This document shows positions 52,393 through 63,648 of a DNA stretch of 64,000 nucleotides, piece after piece. The notes beneath the pieces were generated by a model that was not told the origin of the DNA, ran no database searches, and was given only the letters and a program-made list of their open reading frames with translations. The DNA comes from Pseudomonas parasichuanensis (GTDB lineage Bacteria > Pseudomonadota > Gammaproteobacteria > Pseudomonadales > Pseudomonadaceae): contig NZ_BQHO01000002.1 in assembly GCF_021601385.1 (NCBI RefSeq), positions 232,278-296,277 on the forward strand, in the 5' to 3' direction. How positions within the stretch are numbered: the first letter of the stretch is position 1; each line of letters begins with the position of its first letter. The translations under genes and the position numbers were made by a program.

Positions 52393-53669
52393 GGTTCAGC
52401 TCCTGTTCTTTTTACATCCGTGGCGCAGCGTTCCGTCTGCGCCACTTGCCAATGGCCACGGCGCTTGCGCTTGGCCTGGTACATCGCCGCATCGGCGGCA
52501 TTGAGCAGACTGGCCGGGTCGTGGCCGTCATCCGGGTAAAAAGCGATACCGACACTGAGCGAGCTGGTGATGCGGGTGCCATCCTCCAGCAGGATCGGCA
52601 GCTGCATGCTGGCGATGATCTTCTCGGCGATGCGCTGAGCATCTTCACGTGCCTGCAGCGGCGCCAGCAGCACGGCGAACTCGTCACCGCCCAGGCGCGC
52701 CACCAGGTCATGCTCACGCAACTGCGCGCGCACTCGGCTGGCGACGGTGATCAGCACCTCGTCACCCACGGCGTGGCCTAGGGTGTCGTTGATCTGCTTG
52801 AAGTGGTCGCTGTCGAGGAACAGCAGCGCCAGGCGTTCGCCCTGGCGCTCGGCATTGCGCAGGCTGCGGCTCAGCCGGCCTTCGAAGAAGGCGCGGTTGG
52901 GCAGGCCGGTCAGGCTGTCATGGCTGGCCTGGTGCGCGAGGGTTTCGTTTTCGCTTTGCAGGTGACTGTGCCAGACCTCCAGCTCGTCGAGCAGGGCGTT
53001 GAAGTCGTTGCCCAGCTCGTTGAGTTCGGCAATCTGCGTTTCCGGCACACGGCGGTCAAAGCTGCGTTCGCGGCGCGCGGCGTGGGCCACGCTGGCGAGG
53101 TGGCGCAACGGCCGGATGATGTCGGCGAACAGCCGACGCGACAGGTACAACGCCAGCACCGCACTGACCACCGTGCACAGCAGGATCCCAACCAGGCCGC
53201 TGAGCAAAAAGCGCAACAGGCTGCCGCCCTGGCCGACCAGTTCGATATGCCCGACCTTCTGGCCCATGTGTTGCACCGGCAGGTTGATCGGCTGCTCCAG
53301 CAGGGTCCGCGCCACCTGGCTTTGCAGCTGTGCCATCACGGTACGGTCATCGCGCTGCCAGTGGGCGAGCAGTTCGCCGTCGTTGTTGAAGACCTTGGCG
53401 TCGGCCACCTCTTCGGTCGTGGCGATCAGCGCCAGTGCCTCGTTGGCGGCGGCACTGTCGTCGAACACCACGGCGGCTTCGACGGTGTAATTGATGGAGC
53501 GGGCGATCAAATGCAAGTTGTGGTTGGCATAGACGCGCAGGGCGGCCACCCCGAGCAGGGTCACCAGCACCCCGGCCAGGCCGGCGGCGATCAAGGCAAT
53601 GCCCAGGTGGCCACGCCCCAGCACCGCACGCAGGGTCGGCCGGGGCAGGCGCTGGCCAGACCGGTTCAT
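52389..53669 (-). CDS. yfiN: Membrane diguanylate cyclase YfiN (TpbB)
   Basis: 426-aa c-di-GMP synthase. TM1 is near 22-46, a periplasmic Cache/CHASE8-like domain follows (48-150), then TM2 (153-177), a HAMP helix and the GGDEF domain with GGDEF at 327-331. The inhibitory RxxD site is at 318-321. It makes c-di-GMP unless held by YfiR. The ATG overlaps the yfiR stop (ATGA). High activity gives small-colony, sessile growth in other pseudomonads. Confidence 0.95.
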   Translation of the reverse strand: MNRSGQRLPRPTLRAVLGRGHLGIALIAAGLAGVLVTLLGVAALRVYANHNLHLIARSINYTVEAAVVFDDSAAANEALALIATTEEVADAKVFNNDGELLAHWQRDDRTVMAQLQSQVARTLLEQPINLPVQHMGQKVGHIELVGQGGSLLRFLLSGLVGILLCTVVSAVLALYLSRRLFADIIRPLRHLASVAHAARRERSFDRRVPETQIAELNELGNDFNALLDELEVWHSHLQSENETLAHQASHDSLTGLPNRAFFEGRLSRSLRNAERQGERLALLFLDSDHFKQINDTLGHAVGDEVLITVASRVRAQLREHDLVARLGGDEFAVLLAPLQAREDAQRIAEKIIASMQLPILLEDGTRITSSLSVGIAFYPDDGHDPASLLNAADAAMYQAKRKRRGHWQVAQTERCATDVKRTGAEP

Positions 53670-54241
53670 GGCTGCGCCGCCCGCCGCCGCGACAACTGCA
53701 GCACGCTGGGGTGGATGCGCACGCCACTGCGCGCCACCGAGTCGAGGTTGACGTCAAAGGCCACTTGCTGGTCGCTGACCCGCAGGCAGAACAGGCTGCC
53801 CACCGTACAGGGGTCGTCGGCCTCCGTGATGCTCAGCACCGGGTGGCCGCTGATCGCCTGGAACAGGCGGTCGCGCTCGCCGGCCTCCAGCTTGCCGATG
53901 TAAACGGCGTCACAGGCACTGGCCAGGCTGGCGTCACCAGCCAGCAGGCGACGCACCTGCAAGGGTTGCCCGGAATTCTGCGCCGTGCCTTTGATGAGGT
54001 CGTCGGCGTATTCGGTGGGGCCGACCAGGCACAGGCGCAAGGGGTTGGGTTGGGCGGGCCAGCGGGCATAGCTGAGAATGCCCAGCACCACCTGGGTCAC
54101 CGCCTTGGCCCGTTGCTGCGCCTGCGCGCTCGGCTCGCCGGCCAGCGCCTGGGCGAACCCGCCGGTCAGCAACAGCGTGGCCATCAGCAGCGAGCGCGCG
54201 CAATCCTTCACCCGCCTCAAAACCGAGACAGCCACTGTCAT
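53666..54241 (-). CDS. yfiR: Periplasmic YfiN repressor YfiR
   Basis: 191-aa DUF4154 protein with a signal peptide (LLMATLLLTGGFAQALA). Redox-sensitive cysteines are present in LRLCLVG, SACDAVY and DDPCTVGSLFCLRV, as in YfiR. It represses YfiN from the periplasm and is removed by redox stress or by YfiB. It leads the yfiR-yfiN-yfiB operon. The ATG has GAGAGATT upstream. It is downstream of recD on the same strand. Confidence 0.92.
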   Translation of the reverse strand: MTVAVSVLRRVKDCARSLLMATLLLTGGFAQALAGEPSAQAQQRAKAVTQVVLGILSYARWPAQPNPLRLCLVGPTEYADDLIKGTAQNSGQPLQVRRLLAGDASLASACDAVYIGKLEAGERDRLFQAISGHPVLSITEADDPCTVGSLFCLRVSDQQVAFDVNLDSVARSGVRIHPSVLQLSRRRAAQP

Positions 54242-54310
54242 GGTGGGAAATCTCTCAAAAAGTTACCAGATAATGCCGCAACGATAGCACACCCACATGG
54301 TACGCCCGTA

Positions 54311-56380
54311 TCACAGCTGTTCCAGCATCAGCCCCGAAACACGGCGCACCCTGCGCTCTACAGCCTCTTCGAACACCCCGCTGCGCGGCTCGATCAAGCT
54401 GAAGCAATGCTTGGCCCGGGTGATGCCGGTGTACACCAACTCCTTGGTCAGCACCGGGTTGAGCGCGTCGGGCAGCACCAACGCAGTGTGGCTGAACTCC
54501 GAGCCCTGGGACTTGTGCACGGTCATGGCGAACACGGTTTCCACTTCGCTCAGGCGGCTGGGCAGGACGAAACGCACCCCGCCACTGCCGTCGTTACGCG
54601 GGAAGGCTACGCGCAACGGGGCCTGGCCCTGGTCATCGGGCAGGCGCAGGGCAATGCCGATATCACCATTCATCAGGCCGAGGCCGTAGTCGTTGCGGGT
54701 CACCAGCACCGGGCGCCCCTCGTACCACAGCTGCTGGCTGTCGATCAGCCCGGCGTTGTGCAGCACCCGCTCGACCCGCTGGTTCAGGCCCTCCACGCCC
54801 CAGGCGCCCTTGCGCACCGCACACAGCAGCTGGAAGTCCTCGAAACGGCTCAGCACGTCGCCGGCCCACTGTTCCCAGCGTGGATCCTCTGCCGGGGTGC
54901 CCGGTGGCGGGCGCAGGCGGCCGATGTTGCGCAGGTAGTTGCGATAGCCCTGGGGGCCTTCGGCGCCGCGGTTGAGGCCGTCGAGCAAAAGACGCTCGAA
55001 GCGCTTGTCGTGCTCGCCACCGAGGGTCAGGCAGAACACGTCATCGGGCTTGCTGGCCAGCAGCGCGCGGGCCTCGGCGGCCTGCTGGCGGTTGACCAGC
55101 CGGGCCAGCTGGCCGATGCCGCTGCCTTCGCCGAAACGCCGGGAGTGGCGCAGCATGACGATTTGCTGGGCCAGCGGGTTGCGCGGGCTTTCGCCCGGTT
55201 GCAGGCCGCTGTTGGCCAGCGATTGGCCGCCGACCTGCTCCAGCCAGGCCAGGGTCTGCGGCCAGTAGCAGCCGTCCTCGGCGTCGCGGCACAGGTCGCC
55301 CAGCACCGCGCCCGCCTCCACCGAGGCCAGCTGGTCCTTGTCGCCCAGCAATACCAGCCGCGCATTGGGCGGCAATGCGTCGAGCAGGTTGGCCATCATT
55401 TCCAGGTCGATCATCGACGCCTCGTCGATCACCAGCACATCCAGTGGCAACAGGTTGCCGGCGTTATGCCGGAAGTGGCGCGAGCCCGGGCGGCTGCCGA
55501 GCAGGCGGTGCACGGTGCTGACGTCGGTGGGGATCTGCGCGCGCACCGCGCTGTCGACCTGCAAGCGCTCGACCTGCTGGCCGATGGACTCGGTCAGGCG
55601 CGCCGCCGCCTTGCCGGTGGGCGCCGCCAGGCGAATGCGCAGGGGCCGGCCCTGCTCTACCGCCGGGGCCTGCAGCAGGGCCAGCAGCCGCACTACCGTG
55701 GTGGTCTTGCCGGTGCCGGGGCCGCCGGTGATGACGCTGAAGCCAGCGCGGGTGGCCAGGGCACAGGCGAGTTTTTGCCAATCCACCTCGGCGGCCGGCG
55801 TGCCGCTGTCGAACAGTTGCGCCAGGCGCACGGACAGATCGGCCTGCAACGGCTGTTGACGGGCCAGGCGCTCGTGCAGCGCGCCGTCGATTCGCCGCTC
55901 GTAAGACCAATAGCGGCGCAGATACAGACGTTCACCCCTTTGCACCAGCGGGCGCTGTGGGCTGCCGTCGCCTGCCGCCACCAACGGGCTATCGCCGATG
56001 CACTGCAGCCAGGTGCCCAGTTCAAGGCTGGCCAACAGTTGCGAGGGCAGCAGCAGCGGCCCGGCCAGGGCATCGCCTTCCGGCGGCAGGGACAGGGCGA
56101 AGTCCGGCTCGGCCAGGGTCTGGGCAAGGTCGAGGCAGACATGGCCATGGCCCAGTTGGTGGCTGGCCAGCGCCGCCGCCAGCAGCACCAGCGGATCGCT
56201 GCCGGGGGCGAGCTCTTCGAGGAAGCCGACGAAGGCCCGGTCCAGCGCACGCAGCCAGCCACGCTCCACCCAGCGGTCGAGCAGGGCCAGCAGATCGTGG
56301 CTGTCGTGCAGTGGTGCCAGGGCGCTCAGGTGCTCGGCCTGCAGTGGGGTCGGCAGAAGGTCGTCGAGACTGCGGCTCAT
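54311..56380 (-). CDS. recD: Exodeoxyribonuclease V alpha subunit RecD
   Basis: 689-aa SF1B helicase of RecBCD. Walker A is GGPGTGKT (219-226), with further helicase motifs LVIDEASMIDLEM, LLGDKDQLASVEAG and VFAMTVHKSQGSEF. RecD is the 5'-3' motor. The start overlaps the recB stop (ATGA). Length is somewhat above the E. coli RecD (608 aa). It is last of recC-recB-recD, unlike E. coli, where ptrA lies between recC and recB. Confidence 0.96.
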   Translation of the reverse strand: MSRSLDDLLPTPLQAEHLSALAPLHDSHDLLALLDRWVERGWLRALDRAFVGFLEELAPGSDPLVLLAAALASHQLGHGHVCLDLAQTLAEPDFALSLPPEGDALAGPLLLPSQLLASLELGTWLQCIGDSPLVAAGDGSPQRPLVQRGERLYLRRYWSYERRIDGALHERLARQQPLQADLSVRLAQLFDSGTPAAEVDWQKLACALATRAGFSVITGGPGTGKTTTVVRLLALLQAPAVEQGRPLRIRLAAPTGKAAARLTESIGQQVERLQVDSAVRAQIPTDVSTVHRLLGSRPGSRHFRHNAGNLLPLDVLVIDEASMIDLEMMANLLDALPPNARLVLLGDKDQLASVEAGAVLGDLCRDAEDGCYWPQTLAWLEQVGGQSLANSGLQPGESPRNPLAQQIVMLRHSRRFGEGSGIGQLARLVNRQQAAEARALLASKPDDVFCLTLGGEHDKRFERLLLDGLNRGAEGPQGYRNYLRNIGRLRPPPGTPAEDPRWEQWAGDVLSRFEDFQLLCAVRKGAWGVEGLNQRVERVLHNAGLIDSQQLWYEGRPVLVTRNDYGLGLMNGDIGIALRLPDDQGQAPLRVAFPRNDGSGGVRFVLPSRLSEVETVFAMTVHKSQGSEFSHTALVLPDALNPVLTKELVYTGITRAKHCFSLIEPRSGVFEEAVERRVRRVSGLMLEQL

Positions 56381-59300
56381 GGCGTGGCTCCAGCAAACAG
56401 GTCCTGCTGCGCGGGCGCGTGCTCGCCGCGGAACAGCGCATCGAGGGCTTCGATCAGCGCGCGCGGCGGCCGGGCGTGATACAGGCCGTGGCCTGCCGAG
56501 TGGGTGCCACGCAGGAAGATGAACAGGGCACCGCCGACATGGCGGTCGTAGTCGTAGTCGGGCAGCCGTGCGCGCAACTGGCGGTGCAGGGCCAGCAGGT
56601 AGAGCACGTACTGCAGGTCGTAGCGGTGCTCGAGGATCGCCTGCTCCATGGCCAGTGCGCCATAGGCCTGGGCGTCGGGGCCGAGCCAGTTGGATTTGTA
56701 GTCGGCCACGTAGTAGCGCCCGTCCAGTTCGAAGGCCAGGTCGATGAAGCCCTTGAACATGCCGTTGAGCTGGGTCGGCTGGAGCGCCGGGCGAGCGGCG
56801 CCGTCATGGGTATGGCGCACCACCAGTTGGTCGAGGTGCAGCGTGTCGACCTGGTGGCTGGCGAACCAGAACTCCATTTCGATCTGGTACTGGCTCAGCG
56901 CCGCCAGCTGCAGGGTGGCGCCCTGCAACGGCATGGGCTGAACCAGCATCTGCTGCAGCCATTGGCTGAGCGTGGGGATCCAACCGGCCCAGTCGCGACG
57001 GTTGCAGCGCCGGCCCACGGTGCGCTCGATCAGTTCGGGCTGGCTGCCCACGGCGGCGAAGCCTTCCTGGCCTGCCCATTCGAGCAGGCCATGGAGGAAG
57101 GTGCCGGGGTTGGGGCCACGGGGGAAGCGGTGGATATCACCGGACTCGGCCGGCACTTCGCGCAGCAGCTGGCTGTCCAGGGCTTCGTCGTCGAGCAGTT
57201 GCTGGGCCTGGGAGCTGTCGGCGATGAGGGTCTGATCGCCGACACGCAACGCACTGTAGGAGGCGATCCACCACTGCTCGGCGGCGGCACGTCGGGGTTT
57301 GCGGGCAGGCAACAGCTCACTGTCGCTCGCCGGGGTGCGGTAGCTTTGCTCGCCTGCCTCGGGCACCGGCCCACTGACAATGGCAGGGCTATTTGCACTC
57401 AGTAATTGCAACCACTCGCCCAGTTGGCTGGATGCCGACAGTGGCAGGCCGCCACCGAGCAGGTAGCCCAGGGCCGAGCGGTGCAGTTGCGAGCTGCGCT
57501 GGGTGCCGCGCTTGAGGTCGGCAACGCCGAGCCAACAGCCGTGCTGGGCACGGGTCAGGGCGACATAGAGCAGGCGCAGGTCTTCAGCCAGGCGCTCGTC
57601 GTCGGCACGTTCGATCTGCTGTGCGTCGGGGGTGAGCGTGAGGTGCGCCGAGCCGTCGTCGTCATGCCAGGACAGCGGCAGGCGCGAGCCGTCCACCGGC
57701 TTGCTGGTGCAGATGAACGGCAGGTACACCAGGGGATATTCCAGGCCTTTGGACTTGTGGATGGTCACCACCTTGACCAACTGCTCGTCGCTTTCCAGGC
57801 GCAGGATCTGCTCCTCGCCGGCCTGCCCGGCGTTGGCCAGGTGCTCGGCCAGGTGGCGGATCAAGGCCTGCTCGCCATCCAGCTCGCCGGCCGCCTGCTG
57901 CAGCAGTTCAGCCAGGTGCAGCAGGTTGGTCAGCACCCGCTCGCCGTCGGTCCGCGCCATCAGGCTGCGCGGCAGGTGGAAGTCGTGCAGCAGGCGGCGC
58001 AGCATCGGCAACACCCCTTGGCGCTGCCAGATTTCGCGGTAGCGCCGGAAGCGCATCACCCAGCCTTCCCAGACCCGTTCGTCCTGGTTCAGGCGCTCCA
58101 GCTCGATCAGCGGCAGGCCGAGGGTCAGGCTGGCCAGGGCGGCCTTGAGCATGCGCTCGGCATCCGGCTCGGCGCAGGCCTTGAGCCAGGCCAGCAGGTC
58201 GTGGGCCTCCTGGGCGGCGAACACCGAGTCCTTGTCCGAGAGGTAGACGCTGCGCACCCCACGGGCCGCCAGTTCGGCACGGACCAATTGCGCTTCGCGA
58301 CCGTCCCGCACAAGGATGGCGATATCGGACGGCAGGCACGGGCGCAGTGCGCCGTCACTGCCGGCAAAGCCACTGACGCCCTGCTGGCCACCGTTGAGCA
58401 CGGCCACGATATGGCTGGCGCAACTGGCGGCCAGGCGCTGGCGATACAGGGTATTGGAGACGGGTTCGTCGCTTTGCAGATGCCAGCAATGCAACGCCGC
58501 ACTGGGCTGGCCGTCGATCAGCAGATGCTCGCTACGGCCTTTGGCGCGGACCTCGACGAAGGGCAAGGGGTTGTCGCCGTGGGCGCGGAACAGGAAGGCG
58601 CCGCGGCCTTGTTCGCGCGCCTCGGCCTGCAGGAAGACACGGTTCACCGCCGCGACCATGGCCTGGCTTGAGCGGTAGTTGGTGTCCAGGCTGTGCAGGC
58701 GCCCGGCCGTGGCGCGGCGGGCGGCCAGGTAGGTGAAGATGTCGGCGCCACGGAAGGCGTAGATCGCCTGCTTGGGGTCGCCGATCATGAACAGGCCGGT
58801 GTCTGGGTTGTTTTCGGTGATGCGATAGATGCGCTCGAAGATGCCGTATTGCACCGGGTCGGTGTCCTGGAACTCGTCGATCAACGCTACCGGGAACTGC
58901 TCGCGGATCAACCCGGCCAGGCGCTCGCCCGACTCGCTGGCCAGCGCATGCTGCAGGCGCAGGAGCATGTCGTCGAAGCCCATTTCGGCGCGCCGGCGCT
59001 TTTCCACTTCGAAGCGGGCCGAGACCCAGGCGGCGGCGTGTTCCAGCACGCGTACCTCGGGGCTGGCGAGCCCCTGCAAGTGTTCGCGCAGGGTTTGCAT
59101 GGCGTGCAGGGCGGGGTGATCCGGCGGCTCGCCGACCTTCCACGCCTCGGCCATGCCGTCGGGGGTCAGGCGGGTGAAGCCGGTGCCCAGATCCAGCTCC
59201 ATGGCCTGATCGTCACCGGCCCAGGCCTTGAGCTTTTCGAACCAGGGTTCAAAAAAACGAGCCTGCATTTTGCGGCCATCCACCTGCTTGGCGGCCACGG

Positions 59301-60048
59301 CGTCGCGGCAGATCTGCTGCAACTCATCGGCCCAGGCGGCCCAGGGCGCCTTGAGCTGGCGCAGTTGCTCACTGCGCTCGCGCAGGGTCGCTTCGATCAG
59401 TTGCTGCGGCTCTTCGTCGTGCTGTTCGCTGCGCACCCGGCCGAACAAGGGCCGGATGCGTGGCAGCAGGGCAGCGGGGCTGCCCCAGTTGCCGCGGACC
59501 CAGGCCAGGGACTCGCCGCGCATGCCGTAGCAGAAGCGCCGCCAGTAGTCGCGCATGACCTGGCCAAGCAGCTCGCTGTGGTCAGTTTCCAGGCTCTGGG
59601 TGAACAGGCTGCCGCTGTCGAAGGCGTGCTCGCGCAGCATGCGCTGGCACCAGCCGTGGATGGTCGACACTGCGGCCTCGTCCATCCACTGCACGGCGAT
59701 CTCCAGACGGCTGGCGCAGCGTGGCCAATGCTCCTGTGGATATTCGTCGCGCAGCTGGTGCAGCAGCGGGTCGGCGTCTTCCAGCTCTTCGCGGAAAAAC
59801 CGGCCTGCTTCGGCCAGGCGTGCGCGGATGCGCTCGCGCAACTCTTTGGTGGCGGCGTCGGTGAAGGTCACCACGAGGATCTGTGGCGGCAGCAGCTCGC
59901 GGGCAAAGCCCTGCTCGCCGCCGTGGCCGAGGATCAGCCGCAGGTACAGGGCCGAGATGGTGAAGGTCTTGCCGGTGCCGGCACTGGCTTCGATCAGCTG
60001 GCTGCCGTGCAGGGGGAAACTCAAGGCCAACGGGCGGGCTTGGCTCAT
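56377..60048 (-). CDS. recB: Exodeoxyribonuclease V beta subunit RecB
   Basis: About 1,223-aa 3'-5' helicase-nuclease. Walker A is ASAGTGKT (21-28), Walker [15 protein letters not shown], and the C-terminal nuclease has ADYKSNWLG with the metal-binding Asp and Lys. The Chi-regulated nuclease domain is complete. The ATG at 60046-60048 overlaps the recC stop (ATGA) and has GGAGAGCGCCCA before it. It processes double-strand ends with RecC and RecD. Confidence 0.96.
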   Translation of the reverse strand: MSQARPLALSFPLHGSQLIEASAGTGKTFTISALYLRLILGHGGEQGFARELLPPQILVVTFTDAATKELRERIRARLAEAGRFFREELEDADPLLHQLRDEYPQEHWPRCASRLEIAVQWMDEAAVSTIHGWCQRMLREHAFDSGSLFTQSLETDHSELLGQVMRDYWRRFCYGMRGESLAWVRGNWGSPAALLPRIRPLFGRVRSEQHDEEPQQLIEATLRERSEQLRQLKAPWAAWADELQQICRDAVAAKQVDGRKMQARFFEPWFEKLKAWAGDDQAMELDLGTGFTRLTPDGMAEAWKVGEPPDHPALHAMQTLREHLQGLASPEVRVLEHAAAWVSARFEVEKRRRAEMGFDDMLLRLQHALASESGERLAGLIREQFPVALIDEFQDTDPVQYGIFERIYRITENNPDTGLFMIGDPKQAIYAFRGADIFTYLAARRATAGRLHSLDTNYRSSQAMVAAVNRVFLQAEAREQGRGAFLFRAHGDNPLPFVEVRAKGRSEHLLIDGQPSAALHCWHLQSDEPVSNTLYRQRLAASCASHIVAVLNGGQQGVSGFAGSDGALRPCLPSDIAILVRDGREAQLVRAELAARGVRSVYLSDKDSVFAAQEAHDLLAWLKACAEPDAERMLKAALASLTLGLPLIELERLNQDERVWEGWVMRFRRYREIWQRQGVLPMLRRLLHDFHLPRSLMARTDGERVLTNLLHLAELLQQAAGELDGEQALIRHLAEHLANAGQAGEEQILRLESDEQLVKVVTIHKSKGLEYPLVYLPFICTSKPVDGSRLPLSWHDDDGSAHLTLTPDAQQIERADDERLAEDLRLLYVALTRAQHGCWLGVADLKRGTQRSSQLHRSALGYLLGGGLPLSASSQLGEWLQLLSANSPAIVSGPVPEAGEQSYRTPASDSELLPARKPRRAAAEQWWIASYSALRVGDQTLIADSSQAQQLLDDEALDSQLLREVPAESGDIHRFPRGPNPGTFLHGLLEWAGQEGFAAVGSQPELIERTVGRRCNRRDWAGWIPTLSQWLQQMLVQPMPLQGATLQLAALSQYQIEMEFWFASHQVDTLHLDQLVVRHTHDGAARPALQPTQLNGMFKGFIDLAFELDGRYYVADYKSNWLGPDAQAYGALAMEQAILEHRYDLQYVLYLLALHRQLRARLPDYDYDRHVGGALFIFLRGTHSAGHGLYHARPPRALIEALDALFRGEHAPAQQDLFAGATP

Positions 60049-63000
60049 TGGGCGCTCTCCGGGTTGCCGAGGCTCTGCCAGGGGGCTGCGAACAGGGGGC
60101 GGTACAGGGCTTCGCACCAGCCTTCGAAGGTTTCATCCAGCACCAGCGCGGCGAAGTCGGGGTACTGGCGGGCCAGGGCCAGGCTTTCGCTGCGCTCGCC
60201 GTTGCTGATCAGGCCGTCACCGTCGTAGGCGCGGGTGGCGGCGGCAAGTGCCTTGTCCGGGTCTTCCTGGGCCAGCCAGGCGAAGGCGGTCTTGGCCGCG
60301 ATGGGCAGGGGGGCGTTCATCCCCGCCTGGCGCGCCACCAGCAGTTCGCCCAGGCGTTCGGCGGCCTGGCTTTGCGCTAATGGCGCCAGGAGCAGGGTCA
60401 GGTCGCTGGCCACCAGTGCGCTGTGCAGCGGGTAGCCCGAGGCGCAGGCGGCCAGGTGCATGACCCAGGCCGGGATCAGCCGGTGCCACTTGAGGTTGTT
60501 GCGCCCGGCACTGAGGGTGTTGGGCACGGTGGCGATGCTCAGCAGGCTCTGGTCGTCGGCCTGGTAGACCCGGCCCAGCCAGCCCTCGAGGCGGTGCAAG
60601 CCGTGTTCGAAGTGGATCGGCAAGGCACCTTCCACCAGCGTCGGCCAGCGCTGCAGCAGTTGCCCATGGCGTTGCAGCAGGTCTGGCAGGGGCTGGATCA
60701 GCTCGGCCTGCAATGCCTCGCCGAACCCGGCCAGCGGCAACAGGCCACAGGCTTGCAGGCGGCGGGCCTGGGCCTGCAGCGCCTGTTCGGGGTTGTCCGG
60801 CTCGGCCAGGGCGGCGCCCAGCAGGCTTTCACTCAGGCCGTAGCGTTGCAGGGCGTCGAGGGCGAAGGGCTCTTCGTCCGGCGTGGGGGCTTCCAGTGCT
60901 TCGAAGTAGACTTTCAGGCGCTGACTGAAGAAGTGCCTGACGGGATGGCGCAGAAAATCCTGCAACTGCATCAGGCTCAGTGGCTCATCGCTGGTGTAGG
61001 GCAACAACGGGGCATGTGCTGCCTGGGCCTCTGCGGCGTCCTGGTGCAGGACCAGCCACTCATGGGCAAAGCTGAACAGCGGGCTGCCTTTCTGGAAATA
61101 GCGCTGGCTGAACGGTTGCAGCGGGTGCTCCTGGGTCAGGGCATGCAGCAGTTGTTGCCCCGCATCGTCCTTCTGCCCTGGCTTGGCGTTGACCAGTTGC
61201 CAACCGGCGGCCAGGTGATCGCGAAGTTGCCCGATCAGCACCGAGGCTGGGCGCTCGCTGTTGTCGCGGATGCTGCGCCCGACCCAGCTGACGTACAGTT
61301 GGTCACGCGCCGACAGCAGCGCTTCGAGCAACAGATAGCGGTCGTCCTCCCGGCGCGAGCGGTCGCCCGGGCGGTAGTCGCTGGCCATCAGGTCGAAGTC
61401 CAGCGGTGGCTGCGCGCGCGGGTAGTCGCCGTCGTTCATGCCCAGCAGGCAGACCACCCGGAAGGGGATGGCGCGCATGGGCATCAGGGTGCAGAAGTTC
61501 ACCGAGCCGGCGAGGAAGCGCTGGGACAACTTGCCCTGGTCGAGGCCCGACAACCACGCCTCGCGGACCACGGTGAGCGGCAGCAGGTCTTGCAGGCCGA
61601 CCGCCTCGCAGGTTTCCAGCCAGGTGTCGCGCAGGTCCTGGAGCTGTACCAGCAGCAGTTCGTCGTGCTCGTTTTCAGCCAGGAAGAAGATCTGCAGCAG
61701 CGCATGCAGGCGCTCGCCCCATTGGGTGGCGGTGGCCGGCTGCGAAAGTGCCTGGCAGGCGATATCCAAGGCGTCGAGCAAGGCCACCAACGGACCGATC
61801 AAAGCGGCATCGAGGCCGCCGATCTCATCGTAGGGCTCGATGCCATCGCAACCCTCACCGACGCCCACCGCGTACCCCAGCAGCATCCGGCGCAGGCCGA
61901 AACGCCAGCTGTTCTGCTCCAGGCCCTCGGGCAAGCCGAGCGTGGCGCGTTGCTGGGCGCTAAGGCCCCAGCGGATACCGGCGCCTTCGATCCAGCGATG
62001 CAGGGTGGGCAGGTCGCCTTCCTCGATCGCAAAGCGGGCACGCACTGCCGGGACATCCAGCAGGTCGAGCACCTCACTCACGGCAAAGCGGCTGTCGGGC
62101 AGCTTCAGCAGGTGTTCCAGGGCGATCAGCAAAGGGTCGCGGCCACGTTGGCCTTGGTCGGTCAGGGTGAACGGGATATAGCGTGGGTCGCTGCGCTCCA
62201 GCTGGCCGAACACCGCGCGAATGTGCGGGGCGTAGGTATCGATGGCCGGGAGCATGACGATGATGTCCCGCGGGCGCAGGCTGGGGTCGGCGCTGAAGCG
62301 GGCCAGCAGCTGGTCGTGCAGGATCTCGACTTCGCGCTGCGGGCTGTGGGCCACGTGGAAGCGCACGGAGCGGTCCTTGGCAGGGTCCACCTGGGGCCAT
62401 TGCTCGCGGGTTTCGGCCAGGGGGCGAAGTTCGAGGATGTCGTCCTGCAGCTGGTTGAGCAGGGTCTTGGGGTCGCCGTCGCTGAACAGGTCGATACGGC
62501 CATCGCTGAACACGGACTGATAGCTGCCGGGGTCGTCATAGCTGTCGAGCAGGTTGATGTAGTCACGGCCCTGTTTGCCCCAGGCAGCCAGCAGCGGGTG
62601 GGCGTGCTGGTGCAGCAGCTCGTCATCCAGCAACAGGGGCATGCCTTGTTTGCGCTGTTGGCGTTTGTACTGGTGGCGCAGCAAGTCCTTGTCGGCAACG
62701 ATGTCGCCCCAGTGGTGGCGGCAAGGGTTATGCACGCACAGCAGGACCTGGCTGAAGCGTGCCAGACCGGCCATGGCCTCGAGTATCTGGGCCGGCAGCG
62801 ATGAGATACCGAATACGATCAGCCGCGCAGGCAGGCCAGTGGGCGCTTGCTCCAGGCTATTGATACGCTCGATGAAGCGCTGGTGCACGCCGGCACGGCT
62901 CTGGGCCATGCCCGCTTCGCCTACGTCTTCGAGCAGGATTCGCCACAGCTCGGCCTGCCAACGGTTGCCGGCAGCCAGGGGCTTGCGCTCGCCGCGGGCG

Positions 63001-63527
63001 GTGTTGAGCACATGTTCACCGGCCGCCCAATCCTTGAGCCAGTCGGCACGGTAGACCTGGTACTGGTCGAACAGGTCGGCCAGGCGCTCGGCCAGCTGGT
63101 AGCGTTTACGCAGGTCGCTGTCGTCGGTGAGGAAGCGACGCAGGGGCTCGAAGTGCGGGCGCTCGATGACCTCCGGCAGCAGGCGCATGAGGCGCCAGGT
63201 CAGGGGGGCTTTGTCGAGCAGCGACACTTCGGGGATCTCATCGCGGCCCAACACGCCACGGTACAGCTGCCACATGAAGCTGCCGGGCAACTGCACGTCG
63301 ATAGCGGCCGCAATGCCGCAGCCGCCTTGGTCGTCGTCCTGCGGGTCTTCGGCCAGCGCCAGTTTCAGCCACTGGGCGATACCATTGCTCTGTACCAGGG
63401 CGATTTCGTTTTCCAGCGGTGCCAAGGGAAAGCGGCGCATCACACTCACCACCAGGTTGCGCAAGTCATCCAGGCGATTGCCCTGGACGATCATGAAACC
63501 TGGGTGCAGTGAGGTCGTGTTGGCCAT
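60045..63527 (-). CDS. recC: Exodeoxyribonuclease V gamma subunit RecC
   Basis: 1,160-aa RecC. It opens MANTTSLHPGFMIVQGNRLD; the N-terminal inactivated helicase fold (RRFPLAPLENEIALVQSNGI) and a C-terminal inactivated nuclease fold make up the Chi-scanning subunit. It has no intact Walker A, as expected for this pseudo-helicase. The ATG at 63525-63527 follows GAGAGCGCCCA. It heads the recCBD operon and faces the terminator of the rRNA operon. Confidence 0.96.
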   Translation of the reverse strand: MANTTSLHPGFMIVQGNRLDDLRNLVVSVMRRFPLAPLENEIALVQSNGIAQWLKLALAEDPQDDDQGGCGIAAAIDVQLPGSFMWQLYRGVLGRDEIPEVSLLDKAPLTWRLMRLLPEVIERPHFEPLRRFLTDDSDLRKRYQLAERLADLFDQYQVYRADWLKDWAAGEHVLNTARGERKPLAAGNRWQAELWRILLEDVGEAGMAQSRAGVHQRFIERINSLEQAPTGLPARLIVFGISSLPAQILEAMAGLARFSQVLLCVHNPCRHHWGDIVADKDLLRHQYKRQQRKQGMPLLLDDELLHQHAHPLLAAWGKQGRDYINLLDSYDDPGSYQSVFSDGRIDLFSDGDPKTLLNQLQDDILELRPLAETREQWPQVDPAKDRSVRFHVAHSPQREVEILHDQLLARFSADPSLRPRDIIVMLPAIDTYAPHIRAVFGQLERSDPRYIPFTLTDQGQRGRDPLLIALEHLLKLPDSRFAVSEVLDLLDVPAVRARFAIEEGDLPTLHRWIEGAGIRWGLSAQQRATLGLPEGLEQNSWRFGLRRMLLGYAVGVGEGCDGIEPYDEIGGLDAALIGPLVALLDALDIACQALSQPATATQWGERLHALLQIFFLAENEHDELLLVQLQDLRDTWLETCEAVGLQDLLPLTVVREAWLSGLDQGKLSQRFLAGSVNFCTLMPMRAIPFRVVCLLGMNDGDYPRAQPPLDFDLMASDYRPGDRSRREDDRYLLLEALLSARDQLYVSWVGRSIRDNSERPASVLIGQLRDHLAAGWQLVNAKPGQKDDAGQQLLHALTQEHPLQPFSQRYFQKGSPLFSFAHEWLVLHQDAAEAQAAHAPLLPYTSDEPLSLMQLQDFLRHPVRHFFSQRLKVYFEALEAPTPDEEPFALDALQRYGLSESLLGAALAEPDNPEQALQAQARRLQACGLLPLAGFGEALQAELIQPLPDLLQRHGQLLQRWPTLVEGALPIHFEHGLHRLEGWLGRVYQADDQSLLSIATVPNTLSAGRNNLKWHRLIPAWVMHLAACASGYPLHSALVASDLTLLLAPLAQSQAAERLGELLVARQAGMNAPLPIAAKTAFAWLAQEDPDKALAAATRAYDGDGLISNGERSESLALARQYPDFAALVLDETFEGWCEALYRPLFAAPWQSLGNPESAQ

Positions 63528-63603
63528 TGGGCGCTCTCGGGAAGGCGGGCGGATAAGGTGGGAAACCATATCACGGGGTTGATCTTTTCCGATCCGGAAA
63601 AGA

Positions 63604-63639
63604 CAAAACCCCTACCTGCATGCGCAGATAGGGGTTTTG
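63604..63639 (-). terminator. Terminator of the rRNA operon
   Basis: Near-perfect stem CAAAACCCCTA...AGGGGTTTTG with further pairing (CTGC/GCAG) and a T-rich tail on the minus strand. It directly follows the 5S rRNA and lies upstream of recC. Confidence 0.85.
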
Positions 63640-63648
63640 CGAAATGAA

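Noticed and set aside
53711-56479. Long plus-strand frame opposite yfiR and recD
   Set aside because: Shadow frame; it crosses two well-defined genes on the other strand.
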